DNA from: Sphingobacterium yanglingense
GTDB taxonomy: Bacteria > Bacteroidota > Bacteroidia > Sphingobacteriales > Sphingobacteriaceae
Reading direction: 5' to 3'
DNA length: 64,000 nucleotides
Assembly: GCF_004363245.1 (NCBI RefSeq)
Contig: NZ_SNYV01000015.1
Span: forward strand, 434,001 to 498,000
This document shows, piece by piece, positions 25,320 through 33,403 of the stretch (its first letter is position 1; each line of letters opens with the position of its first letter). Below the pieces are notes generated by a model. It did not search any database and had not been told where the DNA came from. It saw only the letters and a program-made list of their open reading frames with translations. Position numbers and translations under genes: made by a program.

Positions 25320-26184
25320 GGCATGGCCTATCCTTAAAGTTGTCTTCAAACTATCTTTTACTATCGCTGCCCTGACTTGGGTAGTATATAATGTAGATAT
25401 GTCCGCAGTCAAAACGATTTGGAAGAACTCAGATCCCCTTATGCTCTTTGCGGCATTTGTTGCATTTTTTGTTTCACAAATCTTTGCTTCGACAAGGATA
25501 CGCTCTTATTTTTTGGCCACGGGCTTAAAACTATCCGAATGGAGCAACTATAAACTCTATCTCTTGGGCATGTTCTATAATATGTTTCTCCCTGGTGGTG
25601 TAGGTGGAGATGGCTATAAAATCTATTACCTCCGGAAGACACACCATGCAGATACCCGCAAATTGATTTTAGCTACTCTCCTTGATAAGGCGAGTGGGCT
25701 ATGGGCATTATGTGTTATATCTTTAGCCCTTCTTCTAAAACTACCACAGCTCCATATACCTACCATTTGGATCTGGCTATTGATGATCGTAGGAACTATT
25801 GTCTATTACTTGATATACCACATCGGCTTCAAAAGCTTTTTATCTAGTTTTGTTACGACCAATGCTAAAGCAATGGGTGTACAGCTCTGTCAAGTCTTAT
25901 CTGTCGTTTTTACGTTGTACGCATTGGGTATCAAAGAAAACCATACTCCCTATCTGGTCCTCTTTATGGTTTCTTCACTTGTTGCTTTATTTCCGCTAAC
26001 AATTGGCGGATTGGGAGCGAGAGAATTAGTATTCATGTATGGTGCTGAATACTATGCGCTAGATGCACAGATTGGGGTTGCAATAAGTTTATTTTTCTAC
26101 GTTATATCAGCACTGGCTTCACTCCCTGGACTATACTTCGTCTTCTATAACAAGTATCTGGAAGACTCGCCTATTGCAGACTAA
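25303..26184 (+). CDS. Lysylphosphatidylglycerol synthase TM-region family protein (UPF0104 flippase-like)
   Basis: 293 residues with about eight transmembrane helices. Motifs of the family include NMFLPGGVGGDGYKIYYL (about 88-105), LLDKASGLWAL (about 126), and TIGGLGARELVFM near residue 231. Such proteins act in membrane lipid or polyprenyl-sugar translocation; AglD- and MprF-like members are examples. As last gene of the GT87/GtrB/deacetylase operon it is a reasonable candidate for flipping or transferring the modified lipid-linked sugar. The start overlaps the deacetylase by 17 bases. Its stop lies four bases from the convergent miaA stop. Confidence 0.82.
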   Translation: MGIWTKAWPILKVVFKLSFTIAALTWVVYNVDMSAVKTIWKNSDPLMLFAAFVAFFVSQIFASTRIRSYFLATGLKLSEWSNYKLYLLGMFYNMFLPGGVGGDGYKIYYLRKTHHADTRKLILATLLDKASGLWALCVISLALLLKLPQLHIPTIWIWLLMIVGTIVYYLIYHIGFKSFLSSFVTTNAKAMGVQLCQVLSVVFTLYALGIKENHTPYLVLFMVSSLVALFPLTIGGLGARELVFMYGAEYYALDAQIGVAISLFFYVISALASLPGLYFVFYNKYLEDSPIAD

Positions 26185-26188
26185 AAGA

Positions 26189-27109
26189 CTAAGCCTTTAG
26201 CTTATCAGCAACAAATTGAACTATCGAGTCGAGTTCTTGAGGCTCGAACCAGGTCGTATTACCGTATTTTTTAAACCAGGTAATCTGCCGCTTTGCATAG
26301 CGCCTTGAGTTTTGTTTAATCTTGTCGACAGCTTCTTCCAAAGAAATCTTTCCATCAAAATAATCGAACATCTCGGCATATCCGACTGTCAACAAAGCAG
26401 GTTTATTACGAAATTCGGATAAAGATCTAACTTCTTCTTGTAATCCTGCTTCAAGCATCCTATCCACACGCAAATTGATACGATCATATAATTCACCCCT
26501 ATCCATATTTAGTCCAACGGTTACGACATCAAATGCTCGTTCACGGACTGCATTCTTCTGGTAGTAGGACATAATAGGATTGCCTGTTGCTTCATAAACC
26601 TCGAGTGCACGTATCACCCGCTGTGGGTTATCCACATCTGCAACTTCGTAATAGGCAGGATCGACTTCTAAAAGACGTTGTTTTAAGGGAGCCAAGCCTT
26701 CCCTCCTAAATTGCTCATTCAACCGCTCTCGCACTCCATCGGGTGCCTTAGGCAGATCATCGAGTCCCTCTGTAAGTGCCCTAACAAATAGACCAGAGCC
26801 TCCTACTGCGATCACGACATCATGTTTACGAAAGAGTTCGCTTAGTAAACCCAATGCATCTCTTTCATAATCTCCCGCAGAGTATTCTTCTTCTATCGAA
26901 TGAGAGTCAATAAAATGATGCACGGCAGCCTTTAATTCGTCCGAATCAGGCTTGGCAGTACCTATAGACATTTCACGATAGAACTGTCGAGAGTCTGCCG
27001 ATAGCACTTCTGTAGCAAAATGTTGTGCTAAAAAAATAGCCGTAGCAGTCTTACCTACTGCTGTAGGTCCAACCACTACGACTAGTGTCTTTTTTTTATC
27101 TGTAGCCAC
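26189..27109 (-). CDS. miaA: tRNA dimethylallyltransferase
   Basis: 306 residues from a GTG start (no ATG is available near the P-loop). The P-loop GPTAVGKT is at residues 14-21, then SADSRQFYREMSIGTAKP (about 39-56) and the RVIRALEVYEATGNPI segment (about 164). MiaA adds a dimethylallyl group to N6 of A37 in tRNAs that read UNN codons. The gene is followed on the plus strand side by the convergent flippase gene, and upstream by the acidic pRiA4b ORF-3-like gene after only six bases, forming an operon with that gene and possibly the CCA transferase. Confidence 0.96.
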   Translation of the reverse strand: MATDKKKTLVVVVGPTAVGKTATAIFLAQHFATEVLSADSRQFYREMSIGTAKPDSDELKAAVHHFIDSHSIEEEYSAGDYERDALGLLSELFRKHDVVIAVGGSGLFVRALTEGLDDLPKAPDGVRERLNEQFRREGLAPLKQRLLEVDPAYYEVADVDNPQRVIRALEVYEATGNPIMSYYQKNAVRERAFDVVTVGLNMDRGELYDRINLRVDRMLEAGLQEEVRSLSEFRNKPALLTVGYAEMFDYFDGKISLEEAVDKIKQNSRRYAKRQITWFKKYGNTTWFEPQELDSIVQFVADKLKA

Positions 27110-27115
27110 TATAGC

Positions 27116-27700
27116 TTAATAATCCTCTTCAACACTACCAAACTCCGCTTGGCCTTCTTCTTCCCCATCCTCATCATCGCCATCCATAGTGTCATAGTCA
27201 TCGTCTTCATCGACGCCATATTCTTCCGTAGCTTCTTCTACATACTCATCGTCTTCGTCATCGTCACTGGCTACCGGAAAATTAGCTGCGGCAACCATTT
27301 TTGGTGCCTGTCCGACCGATTTAAAAATGGCAGGATATTCTTTTCCTTCTTCTTCCTTTAAAATCTTCACCAACTCCACATGAAAGTCATAAGGGCGATC
27401 AAAATTATAGATATAATAAAACTTCTGGTGCGGATCATCGATAAACTTACTCAAGCGAATATCTTCCATCAAGAGAACTCCGGCATCGATCTTACGCTGA
27501 GATGGCATAAGTGCAATTTCGGTTCCTTTTTTCCATTGATCATTACTTACATAAAAAGAAGAAGAAGCATCGACCTGGTACCCCGTACTCTTATGGATTT
27601 CCCGATGCAATTCCACGAACGTACTTTTTGAAGGCATATCGATGTCACGATATATATCTTCGTAATCTTCAAATGTTACTCTAAATCTATAAATTGCCAT
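27116..27700 (-). CDS. pRiA4b ORF-3 / IS1096 passenger-like protein with acidic tail
   Basis: 194 residues from the ATG at 27700; a TTG six bases upstream is unlikely. Residues 1-130 show the alpha/beta pattern of the plasmid pRiA4b ORF-3-like family: MAIYRFRVTFEDYEDIYRDI at the start and the FYYIYNFDRPYDFHVELV strand-turn-strand near 95-112. From about 145 to the end the protein is almost wholly aspartate and glutamate with a few glycines. Despite the family's name from mobile elements, this gene sits stably between miaA (six-base gap) and the CCA transferase, suggesting a housekeeping role, possibly with RNA; that is inference. Confidence 0.75.
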   Translation of the reverse strand: MAIYRFRVTFEDYEDIYRDIDMPSKSTFVELHREIHKSTGYQVDASSSFYVSNDQWKKGTEIALMPSQRKIDAGVLLMEDIRLSKFIDDPHQKFYYIYNFDRPYDFHVELVKILKEEEGKEYPAIFKSVGQAPKMVAAANFPVASDDDEDDEYVEEATEEYGVDEDDDYDTMDGDDEDGEEEGQAEFGSVEEDY

Positions 27701-27749
27701 AATCAAAATTGAAAATAAGCCTACGCCTATCCAAATGTAAAAATATAAA

Positions 27750-29180
27750 TTATTTTGATGTCACTAAGGACAATGTTTCTTTCGGTTCTAAGTTGAGCCC
27801 CTTCGCTCGTGTCACCATAAATTGATAAGCTGCTTCTCTTTCATTTGGGATTTCACCTTCCAATATCGCTTCTCTAATAGCATTCTTGATTATCCCCACC
27901 TGCTTACCTGGTCCTAATCCAAAGACATGCATAATATCCTCTCCAGTCACTGGAGGTTGCCAGTTCCGCAAGTGATCCCGTTCTTCGACGTCCTTCAGCT
28001 TCTGCTTTACCAGTTCGAAATTATCTCTATATTTCTTTTTCTTAAACTCATTTTTAGTTGTTACGTCAGCATGGCACAAAAGCATCAATGCATCGATATC
28101 ATCCCCTGCTTCAAACAACAAACGTCTTACAGCCGAATCTGTCACAATATCTTGAGCTAATACAATGGGCCTCAAATGCAGTTGTACCAACTTCTGAACA
28201 AATTTCATTTTTTCGTTCAGAGGCAGTTTTAGTTCTCCAAAAAGCTTGGGCACCATACGGGCACCTTTATCTTCATGTCCGTGAAAAGTCCAGCCTGCCT
28301 TCTTATCAAATCTTTTGGTAGCTGGCTTAGCAATATCATGCATAATTGCAGCCCACCTCAACCATAGGTCATCCGAAAGCTCTGCCACATTATCCAATAC
28401 TTCCAAGGTATGATAGAAGTTATCCTTATGACCTCGACCGTCAACGATCTCGACACCATACAATTGATGCATAGCAGGGAATATGATTTCCAACAATCCC
28501 GTATCAAAAAGATAACGAAAACCGATAGAAGGTTTTGCCGATAGGATAATCTTATTAAGCTCGTCCGTAATCCGTTCCTTCGATATAATCTTAATACGGT
28601 CCTTATTATCCACAATCGCCTGTATGGCTTTAATATCTATCTTGAAATTCAGCTGAGTTGCAAACCGTATGGCACGCATCATTCGTAACGGGTCATCAGA
28701 AAACGTTTCTTTTGGATCCAACGGTGTACGTATAATGCGATTCTGTATATCTGCTACCCCGTCAAAAGGGTCCAATAACTGCCCAAAGGTAGCTCCATTT
28801 AGTGAATAGGCCATCGCATTAATGGTAAAATCGCGTCGATTCTGATCATCTTCCAACGTACCGTCCTCTACGATAGGTTTGCGCGAATCCCTTCTATAAG
28901 ATTCTTTACGGGCACCTACAAATTCTATATCCAAACCATCATACACCAACATCGCTGTCCCAAAAGACTTATAAAGCGCCACCTTGGTACGCAATTGTTC
29001 TCCTAGCAGAGTAGCAAACTCAATTCCAGAACCAATCACCAATATATCGACATCGTATTTAAATGGCCGCCCCATAAGCCGATCCCGGACATATCCGCCA
29101 ATGACATAGCAGGCCGTATCCGTTTTATCGGCCAAATCTCTAATAATGGGAAATATAGGGTGTTGTAATTGTTCTATCAT
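27750..29180 (-). CDS. CCA tRNA nucleotidyltransferase with HD domain
   Basis: 476 residues. The polymerase head has YVIGGYVRDRLMGRP (about 25-39) with the catalytic DVD that follows, and RRDFTINAMAY (about 114). A C-terminal HD domain is marked by WAAIMHDIAKP (about 289-299), absent from class II enzymes without phosphohydrolase activity. It adds or repairs the 3' CCA of tRNA; the HD domain may give 2',3'-cyclic phosphodiesterase activity. It has its own -7 element at 29217-29224 and could feed the two downstream genes. Confidence 0.93.
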   Translation of the reverse strand: MIEQLQHPIFPIIRDLADKTDTACYVIGGYVRDRLMGRPFKYDVDILVIGSGIEFATLLGEQLRTKVALYKSFGTAMLVYDGLDIEFVGARKESYRRDSRKPIVEDGTLEDDQNRRDFTINAMAYSLNGATFGQLLDPFDGVADIQNRIIRTPLDPKETFSDDPLRMMRAIRFATQLNFKIDIKAIQAIVDNKDRIKIISKERITDELNKIILSAKPSIGFRYLFDTGLLEIIFPAMHQLYGVEIVDGRGHKDNFYHTLEVLDNVAELSDDLWLRWAAIMHDIAKPATKRFDKKAGWTFHGHEDKGARMVPKLFGELKLPLNEKMKFVQKLVQLHLRPIVLAQDIVTDSAVRRLLFEAGDDIDALMLLCHADVTTKNEFKKKKYRDNFELVKQKLKDVEERDHLRNWQPPVTGEDIMHVFGLGPGKQVGIIKNAIREAILEGEIPNEREAAYQFMVTRAKGLNLEPKETLSLVTSK

Positions 29181-29216
29181 AGCTTGCGCATACAGACCTA
29201 GAGGTCTAACAAGTTA

Positions 29217-29224
29217 CAAAAGTA
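29217..29224 (-). promoter_or_regulatory. -7 promoter element of the CCA transferase gene
   Basis: TACTTTTG on the minus strand, exact match to TAnnTTTG, 36 bases before the ATG at 29180. No clear -33 TTG. Confidence 0.6.
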
Positions 29225-29277
29225 CTTATTTTAAAAGAATTTTCTGAACTATTAACAGAGTTAATTAAGTTATGCTT

Positions 29278-30333
29278 CTAGTCTCTGTCTCTCGAAAGCT
29301 TACGGAAGGCCAATGGGCTTGCGCTCAGTTCTGCCTGTTCTCTACGATTCTTAACGATATGTACAGCTGTAAAAATAGCTTCTAGAAAAGACTCATGCGA
29401 TGCTAAGTTCTTTCCTGCGATATCGTAACCCGTACCGTGATCTGGAGAGGTGCGCACAATTGGAAGCCCCGCTGTATAATTCACCCCTTTACGGTCTGCA
29501 ATATGCTTGAAAGGAATAAGCCCTTGATCGTGATACATAGCTAATACTGCATCAAACTTCAAATACGTAGTAGATGCAAAAAATCCATCTGCCGGATAGG
29601 GACCAAAGCATAGGATACCTTCAGCGTTGGCCTTTACTACAGCAGGGCGGATAATCTCGTCATCCTCTGTACCAATCACACCATTATCTCCAGCATGAGG
29701 GTTCAGACCGAGTACAGCGATTCTAGGTTTTTGAATCCAAAAATCCTTCTTCAAACTGTTATTCATCAACCTCAGCTTCTTAAGTATTGCCTCTTCAGTA
29801 ATCTGAACTGCCACATCCTTTATCGGCACATGCCCTGTCACTACACCTACGCGCAGATCATCACAAAGCATAAACATCAGCACATCGTCTGCACCAACCT
29901 TCTGCTGAAGATATTCAGTATGTCCCGGAAAACGAAAGCCTTCCTGTTGTATATTATGCTTATTGATAGGAGCCGTGACCAACGCATCGATCTTTCCTGC
30001 TTCCAAATCTGCTACAGCTCTCTCCAACGAAATGAATGCATACTTACCTCCGATTTCATTTTCTTCACCCAGGGTAATCTTAACATCTTCCTGCCAACAG
30101 TTAATGATGTTAGCACGTTTGGCGTTCGCTTGATCTGGATGTTGAATTACATTAAAGCTAAAATCATTGATATTATTTGCCTTACGATGGAATGAAGCAT
30201 TTTTAGTATTACCATATACAATAGGCGTAAAGTAATCCAGAACACGGCTATCCAACAGTGATTTAATAATCACTTCCATCCCGACTCCGTTTAAATCACC
30301 TATACTGATACCTACTTTTAATTTTTCACTCAT
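29278..30333 (-). CDS. pdxA: 4-hydroxythreonine-4-phosphate dehydrogenase
   Basis: 351 residues from the ATG at 30333 (MSEKLKVGISIGDLNGVGMEV). A longer frame from 30366 would include the -7 promoter element at 30355-30362, so it is rejected. Metal-binding histidines are seen in FPGHTEYL (about 132), LNPHAGDNG (about 214) and the YHDQGLIPFKH motif (about 270). PdxA oxidises 4-phosphohydroxy-L-threonine in the DXP-independent-looking E. coli route to pyridoxal phosphate; pdxJ is usually elsewhere in these genomes. Divergent from rsmA, an association also seen in gamma-proteobacteria, where pdxA and ksgA are neighbours. Confidence 0.94.
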   Translation of the reverse strand: MSEKLKVGISIGDLNGVGMEVIIKSLLDSRVLDYFTPIVYGNTKNASFHRKANNINDFSFNVIQHPDQANAKRANIINCWQEDVKITLGEENEIGGKYAFISLERAVADLEAGKIDALVTAPINKHNIQQEGFRFPGHTEYLQQKVGADDVLMFMLCDDLRVGVVTGHVPIKDVAVQITEEAILKKLRLMNNSLKKDFWIQKPRIAVLGLNPHAGDNGVIGTEDDEIIRPAVVKANAEGILCFGPYPADGFFASTTYLKFDAVLAMYHDQGLIPFKHIADRKGVNYTAGLPIVRTSPDHGTGYDIAGKNLASHESFLEAIFTAVHIVKNRREQAELSASPLAFRKLSRDRD

Positions 30334-30354
30334 TTCATTAAAGCATTTTATACT

Positions 30355-30362
30355 CAAAAGTA
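30355..30362 (-). promoter_or_regulatory. -7 promoter element of pdxA
   Basis: TACTTTTG on the minus strand, 21 bases upstream of the ATG at 30333. It overlaps the first codons of the longer predicted frame, which shows that frame start is wrong. Confidence 0.65.
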
Positions 30363-30481
30363 ACAAAAATTAGGCAAGGAAAAACACTCGAGCATTGAAA
30401 TTATCCTTATTGCATAAAAAATAGTAATGCTCCATAACCTTTATTTTAAAGATTCATGACGTTTTTCTTCTTTTTACTTTT

Positions 30482-30489
30482 TACTTTTG
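30482..30489 (+). promoter_or_regulatory. -7 promoter element of rsmA in a T-rich tract
   Basis: TACTTTTG 33 bases before the ATG at 30523, inside a pyrimidine tract (30461-30490) made of CTTTTTA-like repeats resembling the one before lptB. Confidence 0.6.
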
Positions 30490-30522
30490 GGCTTTGAGAC
30501 ATTTCATTTTTCGACATTTCAC

Positions 30523-31302
30523 ATGAGTACAGTACGTGCAAAAAAACATCTCGGTCAACACTTTCTAAACGATAAGAATGCGGCGCAACGCATTGTAGAA
30601 GCTTTGACCCCATCGCTAGGCTTCACACAGGTACTAGAGGTAGGCCCAGGGATGGGTGTTCTTTCTGATTTTTTATTACAAAAGACAGCGTATGAAACTT
30701 ACCTGATAGATGTAGATGATGAATCTATTGAATTTTTAGCAGACAAGTACAGCGAACTAGGTGATCGTTTAATCCATGGCGATTTTCTAGCCCTTGACTT
30801 TTCTAAGTACTTTGGCGACAAAATGGCCATAATTGGCAACTTCCCCTATAATATCTCCTCGCAGATTCTATTCAAAATCTTGGACGAAAGACATCGCGTA
30901 ATACAAATGGCGGGTATGTTTCAAAAAGAAGTTGCTGAACGGTGTGTCGCCAAACCTGGAAGCAAAGAGTATGGTATACTGAGTGTCTTTCTACAAGCAT
31001 ACTATAAGGTAGAATACTTGTTTACTGTCAAGGCTGGAGCTTTCAACCCTCCGCCCAAAGTACTTTCAGGCGTGATGCGTATGACCCGGAATGAGGTAGA
31101 ACAACTAGATTGCGACGAGCAACTATTCTGGAAAGTTGTAAAAGCAGGCTTTAATCAACGTCGGAAAACACTACGAAACGCATTGTCAGCTGTCGTCCAA
31201 AAAGATAAGATGAGTGACAATCCACTTTACGAACTACGCGCCGAACGCCTTACCGTAGGAGATTTTGTACAGCTTACCAACGAAATAGCGAATTCACGAT
31301 AA
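30523..31302 (+). CDS. rsmA: 16S rRNA dimethyladenosine transferase
   Basis: 259 residues from the ATG at 30523, where the protein begins MSTVRAKKHLGQHFLNDK, the standard RsmA N-terminus; the longer frame from a TTG at 30487 covers the promoter. SAM-binding motif I is LEVGPGMGVLSDFL (about 35-48) and the catalytic motif IV is NFPYNIS (about 105-111). It dimethylates two adjacent adenosines in the 3' hairpin of 16S rRNA during 30S assembly (kasugamycin sensitivity). Two redox genes follow within 12 and 1 bases and probably share the transcript. Confidence 0.96.
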   Translation: MSTVRAKKHLGQHFLNDKNAAQRIVEALTPSLGFTQVLEVGPGMGVLSDFLLQKTAYETYLIDVDDESIEFLADKYSELGDRLIHGDFLALDFSKYFGDKMAIIGNFPYNISSQILFKILDERHRVIQMAGMFQKEVAERCVAKPGSKEYGILSVFLQAYYKVEYLFTVKAGAFNPPPKVLSGVMRMTRNEVEQLDCDEQLFWKVVKAGFNQRRKTLRNALSAVVQKDKMSDNPLYELRAERLTVGDFVQLTNEIANSR

Positions 31303-31314
31303 TTATAAAGTACT

Positions 31315-32475
31315 ATGGACAGCGAATTTCTAATTATAGGGGGAGGTGTTGCTGGACTTACGACCGCAATAGCACTTCAATCGATTGACCGAGATTTTAG
31401 ACTATTCGAACAGAGCCAACTACTACAGGGTATCGGTGCCGGATTTGGTTTGGCGGCCAATGCTATGCAAGCTTTAGAGATACTCGGGCTTAAAGAAGGA
31501 ATCGAACAGCTGGGCTACTATATCGACAATTACAACATACGCAGTTCGAACGGCACCATCCTCTTCAGTCCTGACACCAAACGTCTCTCTAAACAATACA
31601 GCCAAAAAAACTTCGCTATACATCGGGCCGACTTACATAGTCATCTACTCTCTCAAATTCGGACGGAAAACATCGTTTTAGGGAAAAGAGCAAACAGACT
31701 AGAACAGGACGAGCAATCTGTCCGTGTTTTCTTTGAGGACGGCAGCACACATACCACCAAATACCTGATAATCGCGGATGGTGTAAAATCACTGTTGCGC
31801 CAACAGCTTGTTCCCTCTTCCGTCCCTCGGTATTCGGGTTATACCTGCTGGCGTGCTACTATTGACAACAGCAGCATCAAACTAAACCAAGGCTTTGAAA
31901 GCTGGGGCAGTGCTGGTCGATTCGGAGTTACCCCATTGGTTGACAACCGTATCTATTGGTACGCCTGTGTCAATGGAGAGCCAAATAGCCCGATATTCAA
32001 GAGTACGACAGCTAATGATTTAAAAAAACGTTTCCAACACTATCATGCCCCCATCTCTACCATCCTAGAATCGACCCGCGACGAAGACCTGATATGGAGT
32101 GACATTATTGATATCAAACCTTTAGAACACCTTGCTTACCATAACATTTTGATCATTGGGGATGCAGGGCACGCTACCACCCCCAATATGGGACAAGGCG
32201 CCTGTCAGGCACTGGAAGACGTCGCTGTACTTATTGACGAATTGCAGCAAAATAAGACTACAATCGAAGCCTTTCGTTCTTTTGAAAAAAGAAGATTAGC
32301 ACGCACCCGTTATATCACGGACACTTCTAGACAGATTGGCCACGTCGCACAATGGGACAACCCGCTGCTGATTGCCTTACGTAACGCATTGGCTAGGATA
32401 GCTCCCAATCGAATAAAGCAACGCAGCTTATCGAAACTACTGTCTAGAGACTTTATGCAGATAAAAACACCCTAA
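31315..32475 (+). CDS. FAD-dependent monooxygenase (aromatic-ring hydroxylase type)
   Basis: 386 residues. The Rossmann FAD-binding motif GGGVAGLTTAIAL is at residues 8-20, the FAD/NADPH motif near residue 150 reads YLIIADGVKSLLRQQ (DG type), and the flavin-ribityl site is GDAGHATTPNMGQGA at about 282-296. This is a class A flavoprotein monooxygenase of the salicylate/p-hydroxybenzoate hydroxylase and TetX-like superfamily. Substrate is unknown. It follows rsmA by 12 bases and precedes the 2-hydroxyacid dehydrogenase by one base. Similarity to TetX-type enzymes should not be read as antibiotic inactivation without evidence. Confidence 0.88.
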   Translation: MDSEFLIIGGGVAGLTTAIALQSIDRDFRLFEQSQLLQGIGAGFGLAANAMQALEILGLKEGIEQLGYYIDNYNIRSSNGTILFSPDTKRLSKQYSQKNFAIHRADLHSHLLSQIRTENIVLGKRANRLEQDEQSVRVFFEDGSTHTTKYLIIADGVKSLLRQQLVPSSVPRYSGYTCWRATIDNSSIKLNQGFESWGSAGRFGVTPLVDNRIYWYACVNGEPNSPIFKSTTANDLKKRFQHYHAPISTILESTRDEDLIWSDIIDIKPLEHLAYHNILIIGDAGHATTPNMGQGACQALEDVAVLIDELQQNKTTIEAFRSFEKRRLARTRYITDTSRQIGHVAQWDNPLLIALRNALARIAPNRIKQRSLSKLLSRDFMQIKTP

Positions 32476-32476
32476 A

Positions 32477-33403
32477 ATGAATATTCTAATTGTAGACGAC
32501 ATCCACAAAATATTACTCGATAAATTCGACGAAAACAATATTTCTTACAACTACCAACCCGATATCAAACGGGAGGAAGCGGAACAATTGATTGCGTCTT
32601 ATGACGGCCTAATCATCCGTTCGAAGTTTCAAGTAGACAAAAATTTTATAGACCTAGGAACTAAACTCCAGTTTATAGGTCGTTCTGGTGCAGGAATGGA
32701 TAATATTGACGAAGCTTACGCTAGCTCAAAAGGAATCACACTGCTACCAGCTAATGAGGGAAATCGGGATGCCGTAGGCGAGCATATGATCGGCATGCTC
32801 TTAAGTCTGATGAACAACCTTAATCGAGGAGATAAAGAAATCCGTAATGGGAAATGGAGGAGAGAAGAAAATCGAGGCTATGAACTTATGGGACGTACCA
32901 TAGCCCTCATTGGCTATGGCCATAACGGTCAGGCTATGGCAAAAAAACTCTCCGGATTTGGTGTTACTGTTCTCGCTTATGACAAATATAAAACTGGTTT
33001 TTCGGATGAATATGCGACAGAAGTATCTATGGAAGAAGTTGTCAAACGAGCCGACATATTAAGTTTTCACATACCTCTTACGAGAGAAACCAAAGGAATG
33101 GTTGATGAAGAATACCTCCTTCATTTCCGCAAACCTATTTTCTTCTTAATGGGAGCTCGGGGAGGAATAGCACATATCCCCGCGATATTGAAAAACCTAG
33201 ACAACGGCAAAATCCTTGGAGCAGCATTTGATGTACTGCCTATTGAGAAATTCCCTGCATTGGCACAAGAAGAATGGTATGCGAACCTTATACAGAGAGA
33301 CAATGTATTACTCAGTCCGCATGTTGCTGGCTGGACCTTTGAAAGTTACTATAAGCTATCAGCTATCCTCGCGGATAAAATCATACATCTACAAGACAAA
33401 TAA
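32477..33403 (+). CDS. D-isomer 2-hydroxyacid dehydrogenase family protein (phosphoglycerate dehydrogenase-like)
   Basis: 308 residues. The NAD-binding motif is IGYGHNGQAMAKKL (about 144-157), followed by the catalytic arginine region LMGARGGIAHIPAIL (about 224), the acidic FDVLPIEKFPAL segment, and the catalytic histidine in SPHVAGWTFES (about 284). It is the short SerA type without a C-terminal ACT domain. The catalytic-site serine or asparagine that usually precedes ARGG (as in NTARGG) is replaced by MG, a departure that may reflect a different substrate. Its last 15 bases overlap the convergent UbiA-like gene. Confidence 0.87.
   Translation: MNILIVDDIHKILLDKFDENNISYNYQPDIKREEAEQLIASYDGLIIRSKFQVDKNFIDLGTKLQFIGRSGAGMDNIDEAYASSKGITLLPANEGNRDAVGEHMIGMLLSLMNNLNRGDKEIRNGKWRREENRGYELMGRTIALIGYGHNGQAMAKKLSGFGVTVLAYDKYKTGFSDEYATEVSMEEVVKRADILSFHIPLTRETKGMVDEEYLLHFRKPIFFLMGARGGIAHIPAILKNLDNGKILGAAFDVLPIEKFPALAQEEWYANLIQRDNVLLSPHVAGWTFESYYKLSAILADKIIHLQDK

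Noticed and set aside
27116..27700. Treating the pRiA4b ORF-3/IS1096 passenger-like gene as part of a mobile element
   Set aside because: No transposase, inverted repeats or target duplications nearby, and the gene is tightly packed between housekeeping genes.
29695..30195. 166-codon plus-strand frame inside pdxA
   Set aside because: Lies wholly antisense to a well-supported pdxA with strong motifs; its translation is cysteine- and histidine-rich with no recognisable domain and no promoter.
31315..32475. Calling the FAD monooxygenase a tetracycline-inactivating TetX
   Set aside because: Only superfamily motifs are shared, and context behind rsmA is chromosomal housekeeping; no evidence for that substrate.
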